Shown: positions 42,809 to 53,070, numbered from the stretch's first letter. The stretch is 64,000 nt of DNA from Mycobacterium gordonae (GCF_017086405.1 NZ_CP070973.1:2666001-2730000); one strand, 5' to 3'. Translations and numbers: made by a program. The notes: generated by a model from the letters alone, not told the origin.

Positions 42809-42892
42809 ATGAATCACGAACTTCTGTTTGTCGAGGACGAGGCGGCGTTGACGATGGTGCAAGCCAGTTTCAACGCCGACCGCTGCGAATAA
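42809..42892 (+). CDS. Micro-ORF (27 aa) divergent from the P450 gene
   Basis: ATG 42809 is preceded by AATAGGAAGGACTGAACG, a good ribosome site. The 27-residue product starts MNHELLFVEDEAALTMV and ends NADRCE, with one Cys and one His. It resembles no family I know. It could be a leader peptide, a small-protein regulator, a truncated gene, or a peptide substrate. The remaining interval to 42985 shows no other gene. Confidence 0.4.
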   Translation: MNHELLFVEDEAALTMVQASFNADRCE

Positions 42893-42985
42893 CCAGGCCG
42901 AACGGCCGAAGCGGCGGCCGCGAGCCGACCGGGCATGGCGATCTTCTGTGGCGCTCGTCCTGCGCCGTGGCGCGTGGCGGGGGCC

Positions 42986-44293
42986 CTAACCGCTGTCGGC
43001 GCCCGCCTGCGGGGCCTGCTCTATTGCCGCGGCCAGTGCGGGAACTACCAATTCCCGCTGCCAGGCCCGCGCCTGCCCAGTGCGCAGGTAGTCGTCGGTG
43101 ACGGCGACCGGATCGTTGCCACTCGCGGCGAGAGCTTCCCACTCCCAGCACAGTCGGCGCACCAGATCCGGTGAGATCAGGTTTTCCGTCGGGATTGCCA
43201 CCCGCTCGGACAAGCCGGCCAGCGCTGCGCGGGCGACTTCCAGCCGGGCGGCCGCGTCGGGTTTGCGTCTGCTCCAGCGGGCCGGCGGCGGCGGTCCGCT
43301 GGATTGCTCCGAGACGTCCGGGAGATCTTGATTCTGCCGGGCAGTCTCCAACGCGGACAACCACATCGGCGCGCTGCGGCGCTGATTGCGCCCCCCGAAC
43401 ACCGGCAACGCGACCAATTCGTCGATGGTCTTCGGGTCGGCCACCGCGGCGTCGATGATCGCCGAATCCGGCAGAATGCGGCGCGGCGCGATGTCGCGGC
43501 GCTGCGCGATCCGGTCACGGGTGGTCCACAGTTCGCGGACCGCGGCCAGCGCCCGCCGATCGTGCACCTTGTGGATGCCCGAGGTGCGACGCCAGCGGTC
43601 GCGCCGGGTGGGTGCCGTGGCCAGTCGCTCCTCGGAGGTCCGCAGATATTCGAATTCTTGTGCGGCCCAATCCGTTTTGCCTTGCTCGGCCAGCACCCGG
43701 GCAATCGCTTCGCGCAGCTCGATGAGCAATTCCACATCCAGTGCGGCGTAGTTGAGCCACGCCGACGGCAGCGGGCGTTTGGACCAGTCGGCGGCGCCGT
43801 GCCCCTTGGCCAGGCCCTGGCCCAGCAAGCGTTCCACCATGGTCGCGAGATTGACTCGATCGAATCCGGCCAGCCGGCCGGCCAGTTCGGTGTCGTACAA
43901 CGCCGGCGGGCGCATCCCGACCTCGGCCAGGCAGGGCAGGTCCTGGTCGGCGGAGTGCAGAATCCACTCGTCTCGGCCGAGCACCTCGGCCACCGGCCGC
44001 AACACGTCCAGCGAATCTCCGCCGTGGCTGACCGGGTCGATGAGCACGGTCCCGGCGCCGGATCGCCGGACCTGGATCAGATAGGCACGGTTGGAATAGC
44101 GGAAGCCCGACGCCCGTTCGGCGTCCACCGCGAACGGGCCGTGCCCACTGTCGAGTCGTTCGGCGGCCGCGGCGATGTCGCTGGCGTATACGGACAGGTT
44201 CGGCATGCCGTCGGCCGGGTGCAGGAGCAGCGGAACCTCTGGCTCCGTGCTGCCCGGCGGATCGGTCTCCGCCGGAGACAGGTCGGGGCACAT
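42986..44293 (-). CDS. RNase D-like exonuclease with HRDC domain (Rv2681-like)
   Basis: The 435-residue protein has DEDDy exonuclease motifs: Exo I PFAVDAERASGFRYSNRAYL (Asp, Glu), Exo II LHSADQDLPCLAEVGMRPPA and Exo III SAWLNYAALDVELLIELREA (Tyr, Asp), then an HRDC domain at about 215-300 (VHDRRALAAVRELWTTRDRI, PDSAIIDAAVADPKTIDELV). RNase D trims tRNA and other structured RNA 3-prime ends. It stops in a sigma-like tail of helices. It lies one base downstream of the DUF3000 stop and is the second gene of that operon. Confidence 0.88.
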   Translation of the reverse strand: MCPDLSPAETDPPGSTEPEVPLLLHPADGMPNLSVYASDIAAAAERLDSGHGPFAVDAERASGFRYSNRAYLIQVRRSGAGTVLIDPVSHGGDSLDVLRPVAEVLGRDEWILHSADQDLPCLAEVGMRPPALYDTELAGRLAGFDRVNLATMVERLLGQGLAKGHGAADWSKRPLPSAWLNYAALDVELLIELREAIARVLAEQGKTDWAAQEFEYLRTSEERLATAPTRRDRWRRTSGIHKVHDRRALAAVRELWTTRDRIAQRRDIAPRRILPDSAIIDAAVADPKTIDELVALPVFGGRNQRRSAPMWLSALETARQNQDLPDVSEQSSGPPPPARWSRRKPDAAARLEVARAALAGLSERVAIPTENLISPDLVRRLCWEWEALAASGNDPVAVTDDYLRTGQARAWQRELVVPALAAAIEQAPQAGADSG

Positions 44294-44294
44294 G

Positions 44295-44879
44295 TCAGGC
44301 GCGTGACCGTGAACTCAGGTCGGTGACACCCGCCGGCGGCAGGCCCGCGGCATGCTCGAGGACGTCGCAGAACGCCTCGACGTGGCTGCCCACATGCGGA
44401 GTGGTGGCAGTCCACGATGCGCGTAGCTCCAGCTGGTGGGCACGCGGCGGACCGGAGATGTCGCCATAACGCACCGACGTGGTGGCGGTGACCGTCCCGC
44501 CCAGGGCGGTCATGTGCTTGGTGTGCGCGTCCAGCGCCTCGGACAGCCAACTCCACGCCACTTCCGGCAGCAGGGGATCGATGGCCTCGTGGGAATCCAG
44601 GTCCGCTTGGATGTAGGCGACCAGGCGGATGGTGCCGTCCCAGGCGTCGGATCCTTCCGGGTCGTACAGCAGGATCAGCCGGCCGAACGCGTCGCCTTCG
44701 GAACGCTCCGGAACGATCTCTAGATCCGGGTGTTTGACCTCGGCGCCCAGGGCGTAGCTGAATGGCGCCAGCCGTTGCGGCGGACGAATCGGGCCCAGTT
44801 CGATCTCCGGCCGCACGGTGACACCATTCATCGCCGCGACTGCTTCGCGGAACGGCTCGGGTTCGACGGCTGATGTCAT
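44295..44879 (-). CDS. DUF3000 protein (Rv2680-like)
   Basis: The 194-residue protein has EPFREAVAAMNGVTVRPEIE, FSYALGAEVKHPDLEI, GRLILLYDPEGSDAWDGTIR and LELRASWTATTPHVGSHVEA, matching DUF3000 of actinobacteria. Function unknown. ATG 44879 (MTSAVEPEPF) was chosen; the frame continues upstream to 44960 without similarity. It directly precedes the RNase D-like gene and follows echA15 (58 bases), so echA15, DUF3000 and RNase D may be one transcript. Confidence 0.85.
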   Translation of the reverse strand: MTSAVEPEPFREAVAAMNGVTVRPEIELGPIRPPQRLAPFSYALGAEVKHPDLEIVPERSEGDAFGRLILLYDPEGSDAWDGTIRLVAYIQADLDSHEAIDPLLPEVAWSWLSEALDAHTKHMTALGGTVTATTSVRYGDISGPPRAHQLELRASWTATTPHVGSHVEAFCDVLEHAAGLPPAGVTDLSSRSRA

Positions 44880-44937
44880 TAGCCTTCGACGGTAGACCCA
44901 TCCACCGACACGCGTGAACAGGCGCGCCGACTGTGGG

Positions 44938-45744
44938 TCAGCTCTGCGGACGGCTGTCAAATCGGGCGGGCCGCTTCTCGCGATGCGCCGCCAGCCCTTC
45001 GCGCACGTCGGGGCCGCTGAAGCCGAGGAATTCCAGGCCGAGTGAGGTCTCGAAGGCCGGAGCGAACATGCGATACCAGTGGTTGAGGCTGTGCTTGGTC
45101 CACCGGATCGCGTTTTGCGCGCCGGCGGCCAGATTTTCGGCCAGGCGCGTTGCGGTGCTCAGGACGTCGTCGTCATCGACGCACGTCGAGACCAGGCCGA
45201 TCCGCTCCGCCTCTTCGCCGGACAGCGTCTCGCAGGTCAGCAGGTAGTACTTGGCCTTGGCCATGCCGGCCAGCAGCGGCCAGCAGATCGCGGCGTGATC
45301 GCCGGCCGCGACGCCCAGCTTGGTGTGTCCGTCGATGATCTTCGCCGTCCGCCCCGCCACCGAGATGTCGGCCAGCAGCGCCACCACCAGGCCGGCACCC
45401 ACCGCCGGACCCCTGATCGCCGACACCACCGGCTTATCGAAGTTGACCAGGTTGAGCACCAGGTCGCGGGCTTCGCGCAAGATGCGGATCCGACCTGCGT
45501 AGTCGCCGATCGTCTCGTCAATCAGGTCGAAGCTACCGCCGGAGGAGAACGCCTTGCCTTCGCCGCGAACCAGGACCACATTGACCTCGGGATCGCGATC
45601 GATCACCGGCCATATGTCAGCCAGATCGCGGTGCATCTGTGGTCCGACCGAGTTCAGTCCGGGAGAGTCGAGCACCAGGTTGAGGATTCCGTTGTCACCG
45701 GGTTCGCAGCGCAGGCTGGGGAAGTCGTCATAAGTCGCGGGCAT
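44938..45744 (-). CDS. echA15: EchA15, enoyl-CoA hydratase/isomerase family
   Basis: The 268-residue crotonase-fold protein has [40 protein letters not shown] (oxyanion-hole Gly), and [20 protein letters not shown]. The second catalytic acid of hydratases is not clear in [17 protein letters not shown], so an isomerase or other activity is possible. ATG 45744 ([11 protein letters not shown]) fits the homologue. It is divergent from hemE by 58 bases. Confidence 0.9.
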   Translation of the reverse strand: MPATYDDFPSLRCEPGDNGILNLVLDSPGLNSVGPQMHRDLADIWPVIDRDPEVNVVLVRGEGKAFSSGGSFDLIDETIGDYAGRIRILREARDLVLNLVNFDKPVVSAIRGPAVGAGLVVALLADISVAGRTAKIIDGHTKLGVAAGDHAAICWPLLAGMAKAKYYLLTCETLSGEEAERIGLVSTCVDDDDVLSTATRLAENLAAGAQNAIRWTKHSLNHWYRMFAPAFETSLGLEFLGFSGPDVREGLAAHREKRPARFDSRPQS

Positions 45745-45802
45745 CCCGGCTGATGTTACGCAGCGGTGGCGGTGGCGTTCGCTTCTGGCAGCATTGAGCA
45801 CG

Positions 45803-46867
45803 ATGAACACGACCCGTCGCCACCTCCCCTCGTCGCCCTATCTGGCCGCGGTCGCCGGCCGCAAGCCCAGCCGGGTGCCGGTGTGGTTCATGCGGCAGGC
45901 CGGCCGATCGCTGCCCGAGTACCGGGCGCTGCGCAAACAGCACAGCATGCTGGCTGCCTGCTTCGAGCCGGAAGTGGCCTGTGAGATCACCCTGCAGCCG
46001 GTGCGCCGTTACGGCGTGGACGCCGCGATCCTGTTCTCCGACATTGTGGTGCCGCTGCGTGCCGCCGAGGTGGATCTGGACATCGTCCCCGACGTCGGTC
46101 CGGTGATCGCCGATCCGATTCGCACCACGGCCGACGTCGATGCCATGAAACCCCTTGACATGCAAGCGATTCAGCCGGTGCTGGACACCATCGGGCTATT
46201 GGTGGCCGCACTGGGTGACGTGCCGCTGATCGGGTTCGCCGGGGCGCCGTTCACGCTGGCCTCGTACCTGGTGGAGGGCGGGCCGAGCCGCAACCACGCG
46301 CGCACCAAGGCGATGATGCTGGCCGAGACGGACACCTGGCATGCGCTGCTGACCAAACTGACCGACCTCACCATCGCGTTCCTGCGCGGGCAGATCGAGG
46401 CCGGAGTGGACGCGATTCAGATGTTCGACTCGTGGGCGGGCACGCTGTCGCTGGCCGACTATCGGCAGTACGTGTTGCCGCACAGCTCCCGGATCTTCGC
46501 CGCGCTGGCCGAATTCGGTGTGCCGATGACGCATTTCGGGGTCGGAACGGCCGAACTGCTGGGCGCCATGTCAGAGGCGGTACGGCCCGGGCATGCCCGG
46601 GTGGTCGGCGTCGACTGGCGGACCTCGCTGACCGACGCCGCGTCGCGGGTGATGCCCGGCACTGCGCTACAAGGGAACCTGGACCCGGTGGTGGTGCTGG
46701 CCGGCTGGGAGGTGGCGCAGCGGGCCGCGCGTGCCGTCGTAGAGGACGGGCGTCGCGCCGTCGACGCCGGGGCGGCCGGGCACGTCTTCAATCTGGGGCA
46801 CGGGGTATTACCGGAAACGGACCCCGGTGTGCTGACCGAATTGGTGGCGCTGGTCCAGTCGCTATGA
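45803..46867 (+). CDS. hemE: HemE, uroporphyrinogen III decarboxylase
   Basis: Decarboxylates uroporphyrinogen III to coproporphyrinogen III. The 354-residue protein has [20 protein letters not shown] (substrate arginines), [17 protein letters not shown] (Asp), [16 protein letters not shown] and the closing [23 protein letters not shown] 45803 was chosen; an in-frame TTG at 45794 gives three more residues. Its stop overlaps the hemY start (ATGA, 46864-46867), the first of three coupled haem genes. Confidence 0.96.
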   Translation: MNTTRRHLPSSPYLAAVAGRKPSRVPVWFMRQAGRSLPEYRALRKQHSMLAACFEPEVACEITLQPVRRYGVDAAILFSDIVVPLRAAEVDLDIVPDVGPVIADPIRTTADVDAMKPLDMQAIQPVLDTIGLLVAALGDVPLIGFAGAPFTLASYLVEGGPSRNHARTKAMMLAETDTWHALLTKLTDLTIAFLRGQIEAGVDAIQMFDSWAGTLSLADYRQYVLPHSSRIFAALAEFGVPMTHFGVGTAELLGAMSEAVRPGHARVVGVDWRTSLTDAASRVMPGTALQGNLDPVVVLAGWEVAQRAARAVVEDGRRAVDAGAAGHVFNLGHGVLPETDPGVLTELVALVQSL

Positions 46868-48198
46868 CCCGCTCCTATTGCGTTGTTGGCGGCGGTATTT
46901 CGGGGTTGACGGCGGCGTATCGGCTACGGCTTGCCGTCGGTGATGACGCCGAGATCACGCTGTTCGACCCGGCCGATCGCCTCGGCGGCATCCTGCGCAC
47001 CGAGGTGGTGGGTGGTGAGCCGATGGATGTGGGCGCTGAAGCGTTCGTGCTGCGCCGCCCCGAGATGCCGGCGCTGCTGAGCGAATTAGGGCTGTCGGCC
47101 CTGGAGCGCGCGACCACCGGTGTACGACCGCTGATCTACAGCGGCCAGGGGCTGCACGCCCTGCCGTCCGACACGGTGGCCGGGATCCCGTCATCGGCCG
47201 CGTCGGTGACGGGACTGGTCGACGAAGCGACACTGGCGCGCATCGAGGCGGAGCCGCAGCGGCCGCTGCACTGGACGCCGGGAAGCGATCCCGCGGTGGG
47301 TGACCTGGTGGCCGACCGGTTCGGGGAGCAGGTGGTGACGCGATCGGTGGAACCGCTGCTGGCAGGTGTGTACGCGGGGTCGGCGGCGACGATCGGGTTG
47401 CGGGCCGCGGTGCCCAGCGTGGCGGCGGCCCTGGACCGGGGTGCCACCAGCCTCACCGATGCGGTCCTGCATTGCCTGCCACCGGCCGGCGGGGGACCGA
47501 TCTTCGGTTCGCTGCAGGGCGGGTATCAGCTGTTGCTCGATGAATTGGTGGCGCGCAGCCAGATCCGCTGGGTGCGGGCCGGCGTTCACGCGCTGGAGCC
47601 GGGCTGGACGCTGCGCGACGACGCCGGCGCCGGCTGGCCCGCGGACGCGGTGATTATGGCCGTCCCCGCGGCGCAGCTGTCCCGGTTGGTGGCGACGATC
47701 GCGCCGCAAACGTCGGCGGCCGCCGGCCGGATCGTGACCGCCTCGGCGGCGGTGGTGGCCCTGGCGGTGCCCGCCGACACTGACTTTCCGCAATCCTCCG
47801 GTGTGCTGGTGGCCAGCGGAGAACCCCTGCACGCCAAGGCGATCACGTTGTCGTCACGCAAATGGGGCGGCAGCGGTGATGTGCAGCTGCTGCGGCTGTC
47901 GTATGGGCGCTACGGCGACGACATCGCCGCGCAGACCCCCGATGAGACGCTGCTGGCTTGGGCCCACCAGGACATCGCCGACGTGTTTGGGCTGACCGTC
48001 GAGCCGGTCGACGCGCGCGTACAGCGCTGGATCGATGCGATGCCGCAGTACGGGCCGGGCCACGCGGATCTGATCACGGAGCTGCGTGCCGGCCTGCCGC
48101 CGGGATTGGCCGTCGCGGGCAGCTACCTCGACGGGATCGGGGTGCCGGCCTGTGTCGGGGCGGCCGGCCGGGCGGTCACCGGCCTGGTGGCACCATAG
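46864..48198 (+). CDS. hemY: HemY (CgoX), coproporphyrinogen III oxidase of the coproporphyrin pathway
   Basis: A 444-residue FAD protein opening with [18 protein letters not shown], then [20 protein letters not shown] and [11 protein letters not shown], and a C-terminal FAD-contact [20 protein letters not shown]. In actinobacteria this HemY enzyme makes coproporphyrin III from coproporphyrinogen III. It overlaps hemE by 4 bases, and hemQ starts 5 bases after its stop. The middle part is unusually Ala-rich. Confidence 0.93.
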   Translation: MTRSYCVVGGGISGLTAAYRLRLAVGDDAEITLFDPADRLGGILRTEVVGGEPMDVGAEAFVLRRPEMPALLSELGLSALERATTGVRPLIYSGQGLHALPSDTVAGIPSSAASVTGLVDEATLARIEAEPQRPLHWTPGSDPAVGDLVADRFGEQVVTRSVEPLLAGVYAGSAATIGLRAAVPSVAAALDRGATSLTDAVLHCLPPAGGGPIFGSLQGGYQLLLDELVARSQIRWVRAGVHALEPGWTLRDDAGAGWPADAVIMAVPAAQLSRLVATIAPQTSAAAGRIVTASAAVVALAVPADTDFPQSSGVLVASGEPLHAKAITLSSRKWGGSGDVQLLRLSYGRYGDDIAAQTPDETLLAWAHQDIADVFGLTVEPVDARVQRWIDAMPQYGPGHADLITELRAGLPPGLAVAGSYLDGIGVPACVGAAGRAVTGLVAP

Positions 48199-48203
48199 GG
48201 GGC

Positions 48204-48899
48204 ATGGCACGCCTCGACTTCGACGCCCTCAACGCAACCATCCGCTACCTGATGTTCTCGGTGTTCTCGGTGCGGCCCGGTGAGCTGGGCGACCAGCGTG
48301 CGGCCGTCATAGACGAGACCGCCACCTTCCTCAAGCAGCAGGAAGAGGCCGGAGTGGTGGTCCGTGGGCTCTACGACGTGGCGGGCCTGCGCGCCGACGC
48401 GGATTTCATGATCTGGACCCACGCCGAGCGGATCGAGGCGCTGCAGGCGACCTACGCCGACTTCCGGCGCGACACCACGCTGGGCCGGGCGTGCACGCCG
48501 GTGTGGAGCAGTGTGGCGCTACACCGGCCGGCGGAGTTCAACAAGAGCCACATCCCGGCTTTCCTGGCCGGCGAGGAGCCGGGCAACTACATCTGCGTGT
48601 ATCCCTTCGTGCGGTCCTACGAGTGGTATCTGCTGCCCGACGACGAGCGCCGCCGGATGCTGGCCGAGCACGGGATGGCCGCGCGCGAGTACAAGGACGT
48701 TCGCGCCAACACGGTGCCGGCCTTCGCGCTGGGCGACTACGAGTGGCTCCTGGCGTTCGAGGCTCCCGAGCTGTACCGCATCGTCGATTTGATGCGGGAA
48801 CTGCGTGCCACCGATGCGCGTCGGCATACCCGCGAGGAGACGCCGTTCTACACCGGCCCGCGGGTGGGCGTCGAGCAGCTGATCAACGCGCTGCCCTGA
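48204..48899 (+). CDS. hemQ: HemQ (ChdC), coproheme decarboxylase
   Basis: Converts coproheme III to haem b, the last step of the route shared with hemE and hemY. The 231-residue protein has [40 protein letters not shown] and [20 protein letters not shown] with the conserved PFxRSYEWY and RRMLAEHG region where the proximal haem histidine lies. ATG 48204 (MARLDF) was chosen; upstream in-frame sequence belongs to the hemY gene. Ferrochelatase of the same route is not in the window. Confidence 0.95.
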   Translation: MARLDFDALNATIRYLMFSVFSVRPGELGDQRAAVIDETATFLKQQEEAGVVVRGLYDVAGLRADADFMIWTHAERIEALQATYADFRRDTTLGRACTPVWSSVALHRPAEFNKSHIPAFLAGEEPGNYICVYPFVRSYEWYLLPDDERRRMLAEHGMAAREYKDVRANTVPAFALGDYEWLLAFEAPELYRIVDLMRELRATDARRHTREETPFYTGPRVGVEQLINALP

Positions 48900-48946
48900 C
48901 GCGCACCGGCGGAGGCTCACCGCCGCGGATGCTCTCCGCTCATTTG

Positions 48947-51139
48947 CTACGGCGGGCCATCCGCCCCGCGCCTGCCGAACAGCACTCCGCCGGTGCCGCC
49001 CGCCCCGCCGATTCCTCCTTGGGCCGCACCGGCACCGGCGCCGCCGTTGCCCCCGTTGCCGATCAGATTGGCGTTGCCGCCGGTGCCACCAGCACCGGAA
49101 CCGATAGGGGCGAAGAAACCAGCCGGTATGGTGCCTGCGTTGCCGCCGTTGCCGCCGTTGCCGTAGAACAACCCGCCTTGCGCGCCGATACCGCCGTTGC
49201 TGGGCACGATTGCAGTGCTGCTTCCCGGGTTGCCGGTGTTGCCGCCATTGCCGCCGTCGCCGCCGTGGCCGAGCAGCAAACCGGCCAACCCGCCGGCTCC
49301 CGGGGCACCGGCGGCCCCGGTTCCGCCCCCGGAGATTCCACCGCTGCCGGAATTCCCGCTGCTTCCGCCGTTGCCTCCGGTTCCGCCGTTGCCGATGAGT
49401 CCGCCCGCCCCACCGCCGCTGCCGGCCCAGCCGCCAGGACCACCGGCGCCGTTAACGGTTCCCACCGCGCCGGCGGCGCTTCCGCCGGTCCCGCCGCTGC
49501 CACCAGAACCGCCACGGCCACCGCGACCCAGGATCAGTCCGCCGTCGCCGCCGTCGCCGCCGAAACTGCCGGCACCGCCCTGGCCCCCCACGGAGTTGTC
49601 ACCGGCAACGGACTGACCGTCTCCGCCGAATCCGCCGTTACCGCCCGGCCCGCCATTACCGAACAGACCGGCCCTGCCGCCGTTACCGGCTGCGCCGCCA
49701 AACCCACCGTTAGCGCCCCGGACGATGTTGACGCCAGACATGAAGGAACCGCTGTTGCCGCTGTTGCCGCCGGCGCCACCATCGCCATACAGCCACCCGC
49801 CATACCCGCCGTTGCCGCCGTTGCCGGCGTTGCCGGCATTGCCGCCGCTCAAGGAGGTCGTGGAACCGGCCGCGGCCCCGCCGTTGCCGCCGGTACCGCC
49901 GATTCCGCCGTGGCCGAACAACGAGCAGGCGGCGCCACCGGCACCCCCATTGCCGCCTGTGCCGCCGGCGTTGGACGCGACGATGCCCTGGCCACCGCTG
50001 CCGCCCTGGCCGCCGTGGCCGCCGTTGCCGAATACCCAGCCGCCCGCGCCGCCGTCGCCGCCGTTACCGCCGGCCTGGCCGAACTGGCCGGTTGACCCAG
50101 CGGCGCCCGTGCCGCCATCGCCGCCGTTGCCTCCGAGGCCGAACTGCCAGCCGCCGAGGCCGCCGCGGCCACCGGATGCGCCGGGGCTTCCCCCGCCTCC
50201 AGCGCCGCCATCGCCGCCGATGCCGAGTAACCAGCCCGCGTCACCGCCCTCGCCGCCCACAGCGCCGGGACCGGTGATGGTGCCGCCCGCGCCTCCGTCG
50301 CCACCGTGTCCGCCGAGGCCGAGCAGAAGGCCGCCGGCGCCGCCGCCACCACCAGGGGCGCCGGCCCCGTTGAGGCCGCCCGAGAATCCGGCACCGCCGG
50401 AGCCACCTACGCCGAGCAGCCCCCTACTGGCGCCGCCGTTCCCACCCGGTGCGCCGGCACCGCCATCGCCGCCGAAGCCGATGAGCAAGCCGCCGCCACC
50501 ACCGTGGCCACCTTGAGCGCCGTTGCTACCGCCGCCGAGCAGCGAGCCCGCGTCACCGCCCTTGCCGCCAGCGCCGACCAGCCAACCACCGGCACCGCCG
50601 TTACCGCCGCTCTTTCCTAACCCGCCCGCGCCTCCTGCGCCGCCGATCCCGAGCAAGCCCGCCGACCCGCCGTTGCCGCCGCTTTGACCCGTACCGCCGG
50701 AACCCCCGTCGCCACCATTGCCCAGGAGCCATCCGCCGGGCCCGCCGTCTTCTCCGGTGCCCGGGGCTCCGTTAGCGCCGTTGCCAATCAGCGGGCGTCC
50801 CGTCAACGCTTGCACCGGCATATTCACCAACTCCCCAAGCTGTTGCAGGGGTGACGCACTAGCTGCCTCGCCTGCGGCATACCGCTCAGCATCGGCGTTG
50901 AGGAGTCGCACGAAGTGCTCATGAAATGACGCTGCCTGGGCGCCTAGCACTTGGTATGCCTGCGCGTGACCGACGAACAGCGCTGTGATCGCCGCCGATA
51001 CCTCATCGGCCGCTGCGGCCACGATGCTCGTGGTCGGCGCCAGGGCGGCAACGCGGGCCTGGTCGAGAGCCGAGCCCATAGTCGCGAGATCTGCGGCCGC
51101 CGCCGCCATGTACTCGGGTGCTGCAAGCACAAATGACAA
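48947..51139 (-). CDS. PE_PGRS-family protein
   Basis: A 730-residue protein. The PE domain (1-95) reads MSFVLAAPEYMAAAAADLAT with VSAAITALFVGHAQAYQVLG; a linker ends in GRPLIGNGANGAPGTGEDGG (the GRPLIGNG motif). The remainder is PGRS: tandem GGAGG/GGNGG units with interspersed blocks. PE_PGRS proteins are exported by ESX systems through the PE signal and exposed on the surface. The frame is intact. It sits between hemQ and msrB; I do not recall a PE_PGRS there in M. tuberculosis. The stop is followed by 47 bases to the hemQ stop. Confidence 0.9.
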   Translation of the reverse strand: MSFVLAAPEYMAAAAADLATMGSALDQARVAALAPTTSIVAAAADEVSAAITALFVGHAQAYQVLGAQAASFHEHFVRLLNADAERYAAGEAASASPLQQLGELVNMPVQALTGRPLIGNGANGAPGTGEDGGPGGWLLGNGGDGGSGGTGQSGGNGGSAGLLGIGGAGGAGGLGKSGGNGGAGGWLVGAGGKGGDAGSLLGGGSNGAQGGHGGGGGLLIGFGGDGGAGAPGGNGGASRGLLGVGGSGGAGFSGGLNGAGAPGGGGGAGGLLLGLGGHGGDGGAGGTITGPGAVGGEGGDAGWLLGIGGDGGAGGGGSPGASGGRGGLGGWQFGLGGNGGDGGTGAAGSTGQFGQAGGNGGDGGAGGWVFGNGGHGGQGGSGGQGIVASNAGGTGGNGGAGGAACSLFGHGGIGGTGGNGGAAAGSTTSLSGGNAGNAGNGGNGGYGGWLYGDGGAGGNSGNSGSFMSGVNIVRGANGGFGGAAGNGGRAGLFGNGGPGGNGGFGGDGQSVAGDNSVGGQGGAGSFGGDGGDGGLILGRGGRGGSGGSGGTGGSAAGAVGTVNGAGGPGGWAGSGGGAGGLIGNGGTGGNGGSSGNSGSGGISGGGTGAAGAPGAGGLAGLLLGHGGDGGNGGNTGNPGSSTAIVPSNGGIGAQGGLFYGNGGNGGNAGTIPAGFFAPIGSGAGGTGGNANLIGNGGNGGAGAGAAQGGIGGAGGTGGVLFGRRGADGPP

Positions 51140-51287
51140 GTCAACCCTCCGACCGTGACGCCAGGCGACGGAAAATTCTCGGCAAGGCGCGACCGCCTGA
51201 TGACCGAGCGATGGTATCGCTAGCAGCGGCTAATCGGGCCGCTTCGACCAAAGACGTTGTACGGCAGGCTCAGCGCCCGTCCGCGCT

Positions 51288-51710
51288 TTAGGCGCCGTCC
51301 GGGACCAGCGTCAACGAGATCGAGTTGATGCAGTAGCGCAGGTCGGTGGGCGTCGGATAGCCCTCGCCGGCGAACACGTGGCCCAGGTGGCTGTGGCAGT
51401 TGGCGCACAACACCTCGGTGCGGGTGGCGCCCATCGAGTGGTCGGGGCGCAGCACCACCGCGTCGGAACTCGACGGGTCGAAGAACGACGGCCAGCCGCA
51501 GTGCGATTCGAATTTCTCTGTGCTGCGGAACAATTCGGCGCCACAGGCCCGGCAGTTGTAAACGCCCCTGGTCTTGGTGTCGGTGTACCTACCGGTGAAC
51601 GGCCGCTCCGTGCCGGCGCGCCGCAGCACGTCGAACTCCTGCGGGTTGAGCTTCTTGCGCCACTCGTCGTCGGACAGTTGCAGTTTCGGGCGCGCGAGCT
51701 CAGTCATCAC
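51288..51710 (-). CDS. msrB: MsrB, methionine-R-sulfoxide reductase
   Basis: Repairs R-methionine sulfoxide. The 140-residue protein has zinc cysteines 53, 56, 102 and 105 (YNCRACGAE, LCANCHSHLGHVF), the second redox cysteine Cys71 (ESHCGWPSF) and the nucleophile Cys127 in DLRYCINSISL. Start at 51710 (MMTEL) or one codon in. Its start touches the stop of aftC by 1 base, so they are translated together. Confidence 0.96.
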   Translation of the reverse strand: MMTELARPKLQLSDDEWRKKLNPQEFDVLRRAGTERPFTGRYTDTKTRGVYNCRACGAELFRSTEKFESHCGWPSFFDPSSSDAVVLRPDHSMGATRTEVLCANCHSHLGHVFAGEGYPTPTDLRYCINSISLTLVPDGA

Positions 51711-53032
51711 TACTCCTCATCGCTGGCTGCTGCCTCCACGCTAGCGCGCCTGGGCTCAGCCGGCAGCCACGCCGGGTCGATGCCCTCGTCCAGCCGGTTC
51801 TCGGCCTTGGCGTCCAGATAGCGGAAGTAGAGCACCGTGAACGTCACGATCAGCACCAGAGACCAACCGTAGGTGATCTTCAAGTATTCCAGCGCCCGTC
51901 CCCAGCGCATCCAGTTGAACAGCAGCCACCGGTCCAGCGTCATGAACCCGTAGATTCCCAGCCATGCCGGCCAGTTGCGGATCACCGAGTTGGGCAGCAC
52001 GACGGTCATCAGGAACGGGAACAACATCATCGAGTAGTAACCCTGAGCCAACGACATCACCAGCCACGACCACAGCATGAGCACGCCGGAGGATGTGGTG
52101 AACCAGAACAGTGGGTCGCGGGTGCGGTAGTAGCGGTACAGCAGCCACAGCGCCCCGATCGCGATCCCGGTGAACAGCAGCCGCAGCGCGATGATCAGCC
52201 AGAACGGCAGGCCGAAGTACACGCCGTTGCCCTCGATCGAGCTGTTGAAGTAGTCCCGGGTGCCCAGGATGTAGGGCACGGTGCGGGTGAAGAAGTCCAT
52301 CGGGTGCGGCACCAGGGGCAGCGCGGCCAGGTTGACGACCAGGGGCACGACGAGCGCGGTCACCCACGCCCGCCACTGCCGGTTGAGCAACGGCAACAAC
52401 AACAGCGGGCCCAGCAGCGGTTTGAGCACCAGCGTCAGTCCGATGGCCAGCCCCGCCCACCACTGGCGGCTCGTCCGGCCGTCGAGCAACCACTTCAGAA
52501 ACAGCACCTCGAGCAGCAGAATGCAGCCGTTGATGTTGGTGAACACCAGGGTGTTGGTGACGGTCTCGGTGCAGAACATCGCCAGGATCAGTGCCGGTGC
52601 GGCCACCGAGGACAGCGTGAAGTTGAACATCCGCAGCAACAGGTAGGCCGCCACCAGGATTGCGACGGTGTTGATCGAGATGAACAGGTAGCGCGACGGC
52701 GCGAACGGCAGGTAGCCGAAGGGCGCCATCAGCAGCGTGCCACCCGGCGGATACAGGTAGTGCGGGTCGACGTAGTCGAAATGCTCGTTGTAGATGTCCC
52801 AGCCGTGCCGGAAGTTCAGCACCGCCCGGTAGACCGGCTTGAAATCATCGGTGATGTTGCCGTTGGTGGTGAGCACGATGCTGCGATGCAGTACGGACAG
52901 GATGGCCGCCGGCCACAACACCGCCCGCAACACGGACGCGGTGGTCGATGGACCGGGACGGAATGCGGCCTGCACAGATGCGCGTAAGCCGGTTCTGGTC
53001 GAGTCAGCTGCCGTCACCAGCGCACCGTACAC
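51710..53032 (-). CDS. aftC: AftC, branching arabinofuranosyltransferase
   Basis: Adds alpha-1,3 branches to arabinogalactan and lipoarabinomannan from decaprenyl-phosphoryl arabinose. The 440-residue GT-C protein has the acidic motif NITDDFKPVYRAVLNFRHGW, IYNEHFDYVDPHYLYPPGGT and nine to ten hydrophobic segments (LFISINTVAILVAAYLLLRM, GLAIGLTLVLKPLLGPLLLL), ending with a charged tail. It closely matches the M. tuberculosis protein (Rv2673) along its length. GTG start at 53032. Confidence 0.95.
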   Translation of the reverse strand: MYGALVTAADSTRTGLRASVQAAFRPGPSTTASVLRAVLWPAAILSVLHRSIVLTTNGNITDDFKPVYRAVLNFRHGWDIYNEHFDYVDPHYLYPPGGTLLMAPFGYLPFAPSRYLFISINTVAILVAAYLLLRMFNFTLSSVAAPALILAMFCTETVTNTLVFTNINGCILLLEVLFLKWLLDGRTSRQWWAGLAIGLTLVLKPLLGPLLLLPLLNRQWRAWVTALVVPLVVNLAALPLVPHPMDFFTRTVPYILGTRDYFNSSIEGNGVYFGLPFWLIIALRLLFTGIAIGALWLLYRYYRTRDPLFWFTTSSGVLMLWSWLVMSLAQGYYSMMLFPFLMTVVLPNSVIRNWPAWLGIYGFMTLDRWLLFNWMRWGRALEYLKITYGWSLVLIVTFTVLYFRYLDAKAENRLDEGIDPAWLPAEPRRASVEAAASDEE

Positions 53033-53070
53033 CGTTGAGCCAGCTCAAGTCTCAGCCGGTCCGACCGTTT

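Noticed and set aside
46432..46863. Upstream extension of the hemY frame inside hemE
   Set aside because: Arg-rich shadow of hemE; hemY homology begins at ATG 46864.
49725..50516. Pro-rich plus-strand frame inside the PE_PGRS region
   Set aside because: Complement of GGX codons gives poly-Pro frames; not a gene.
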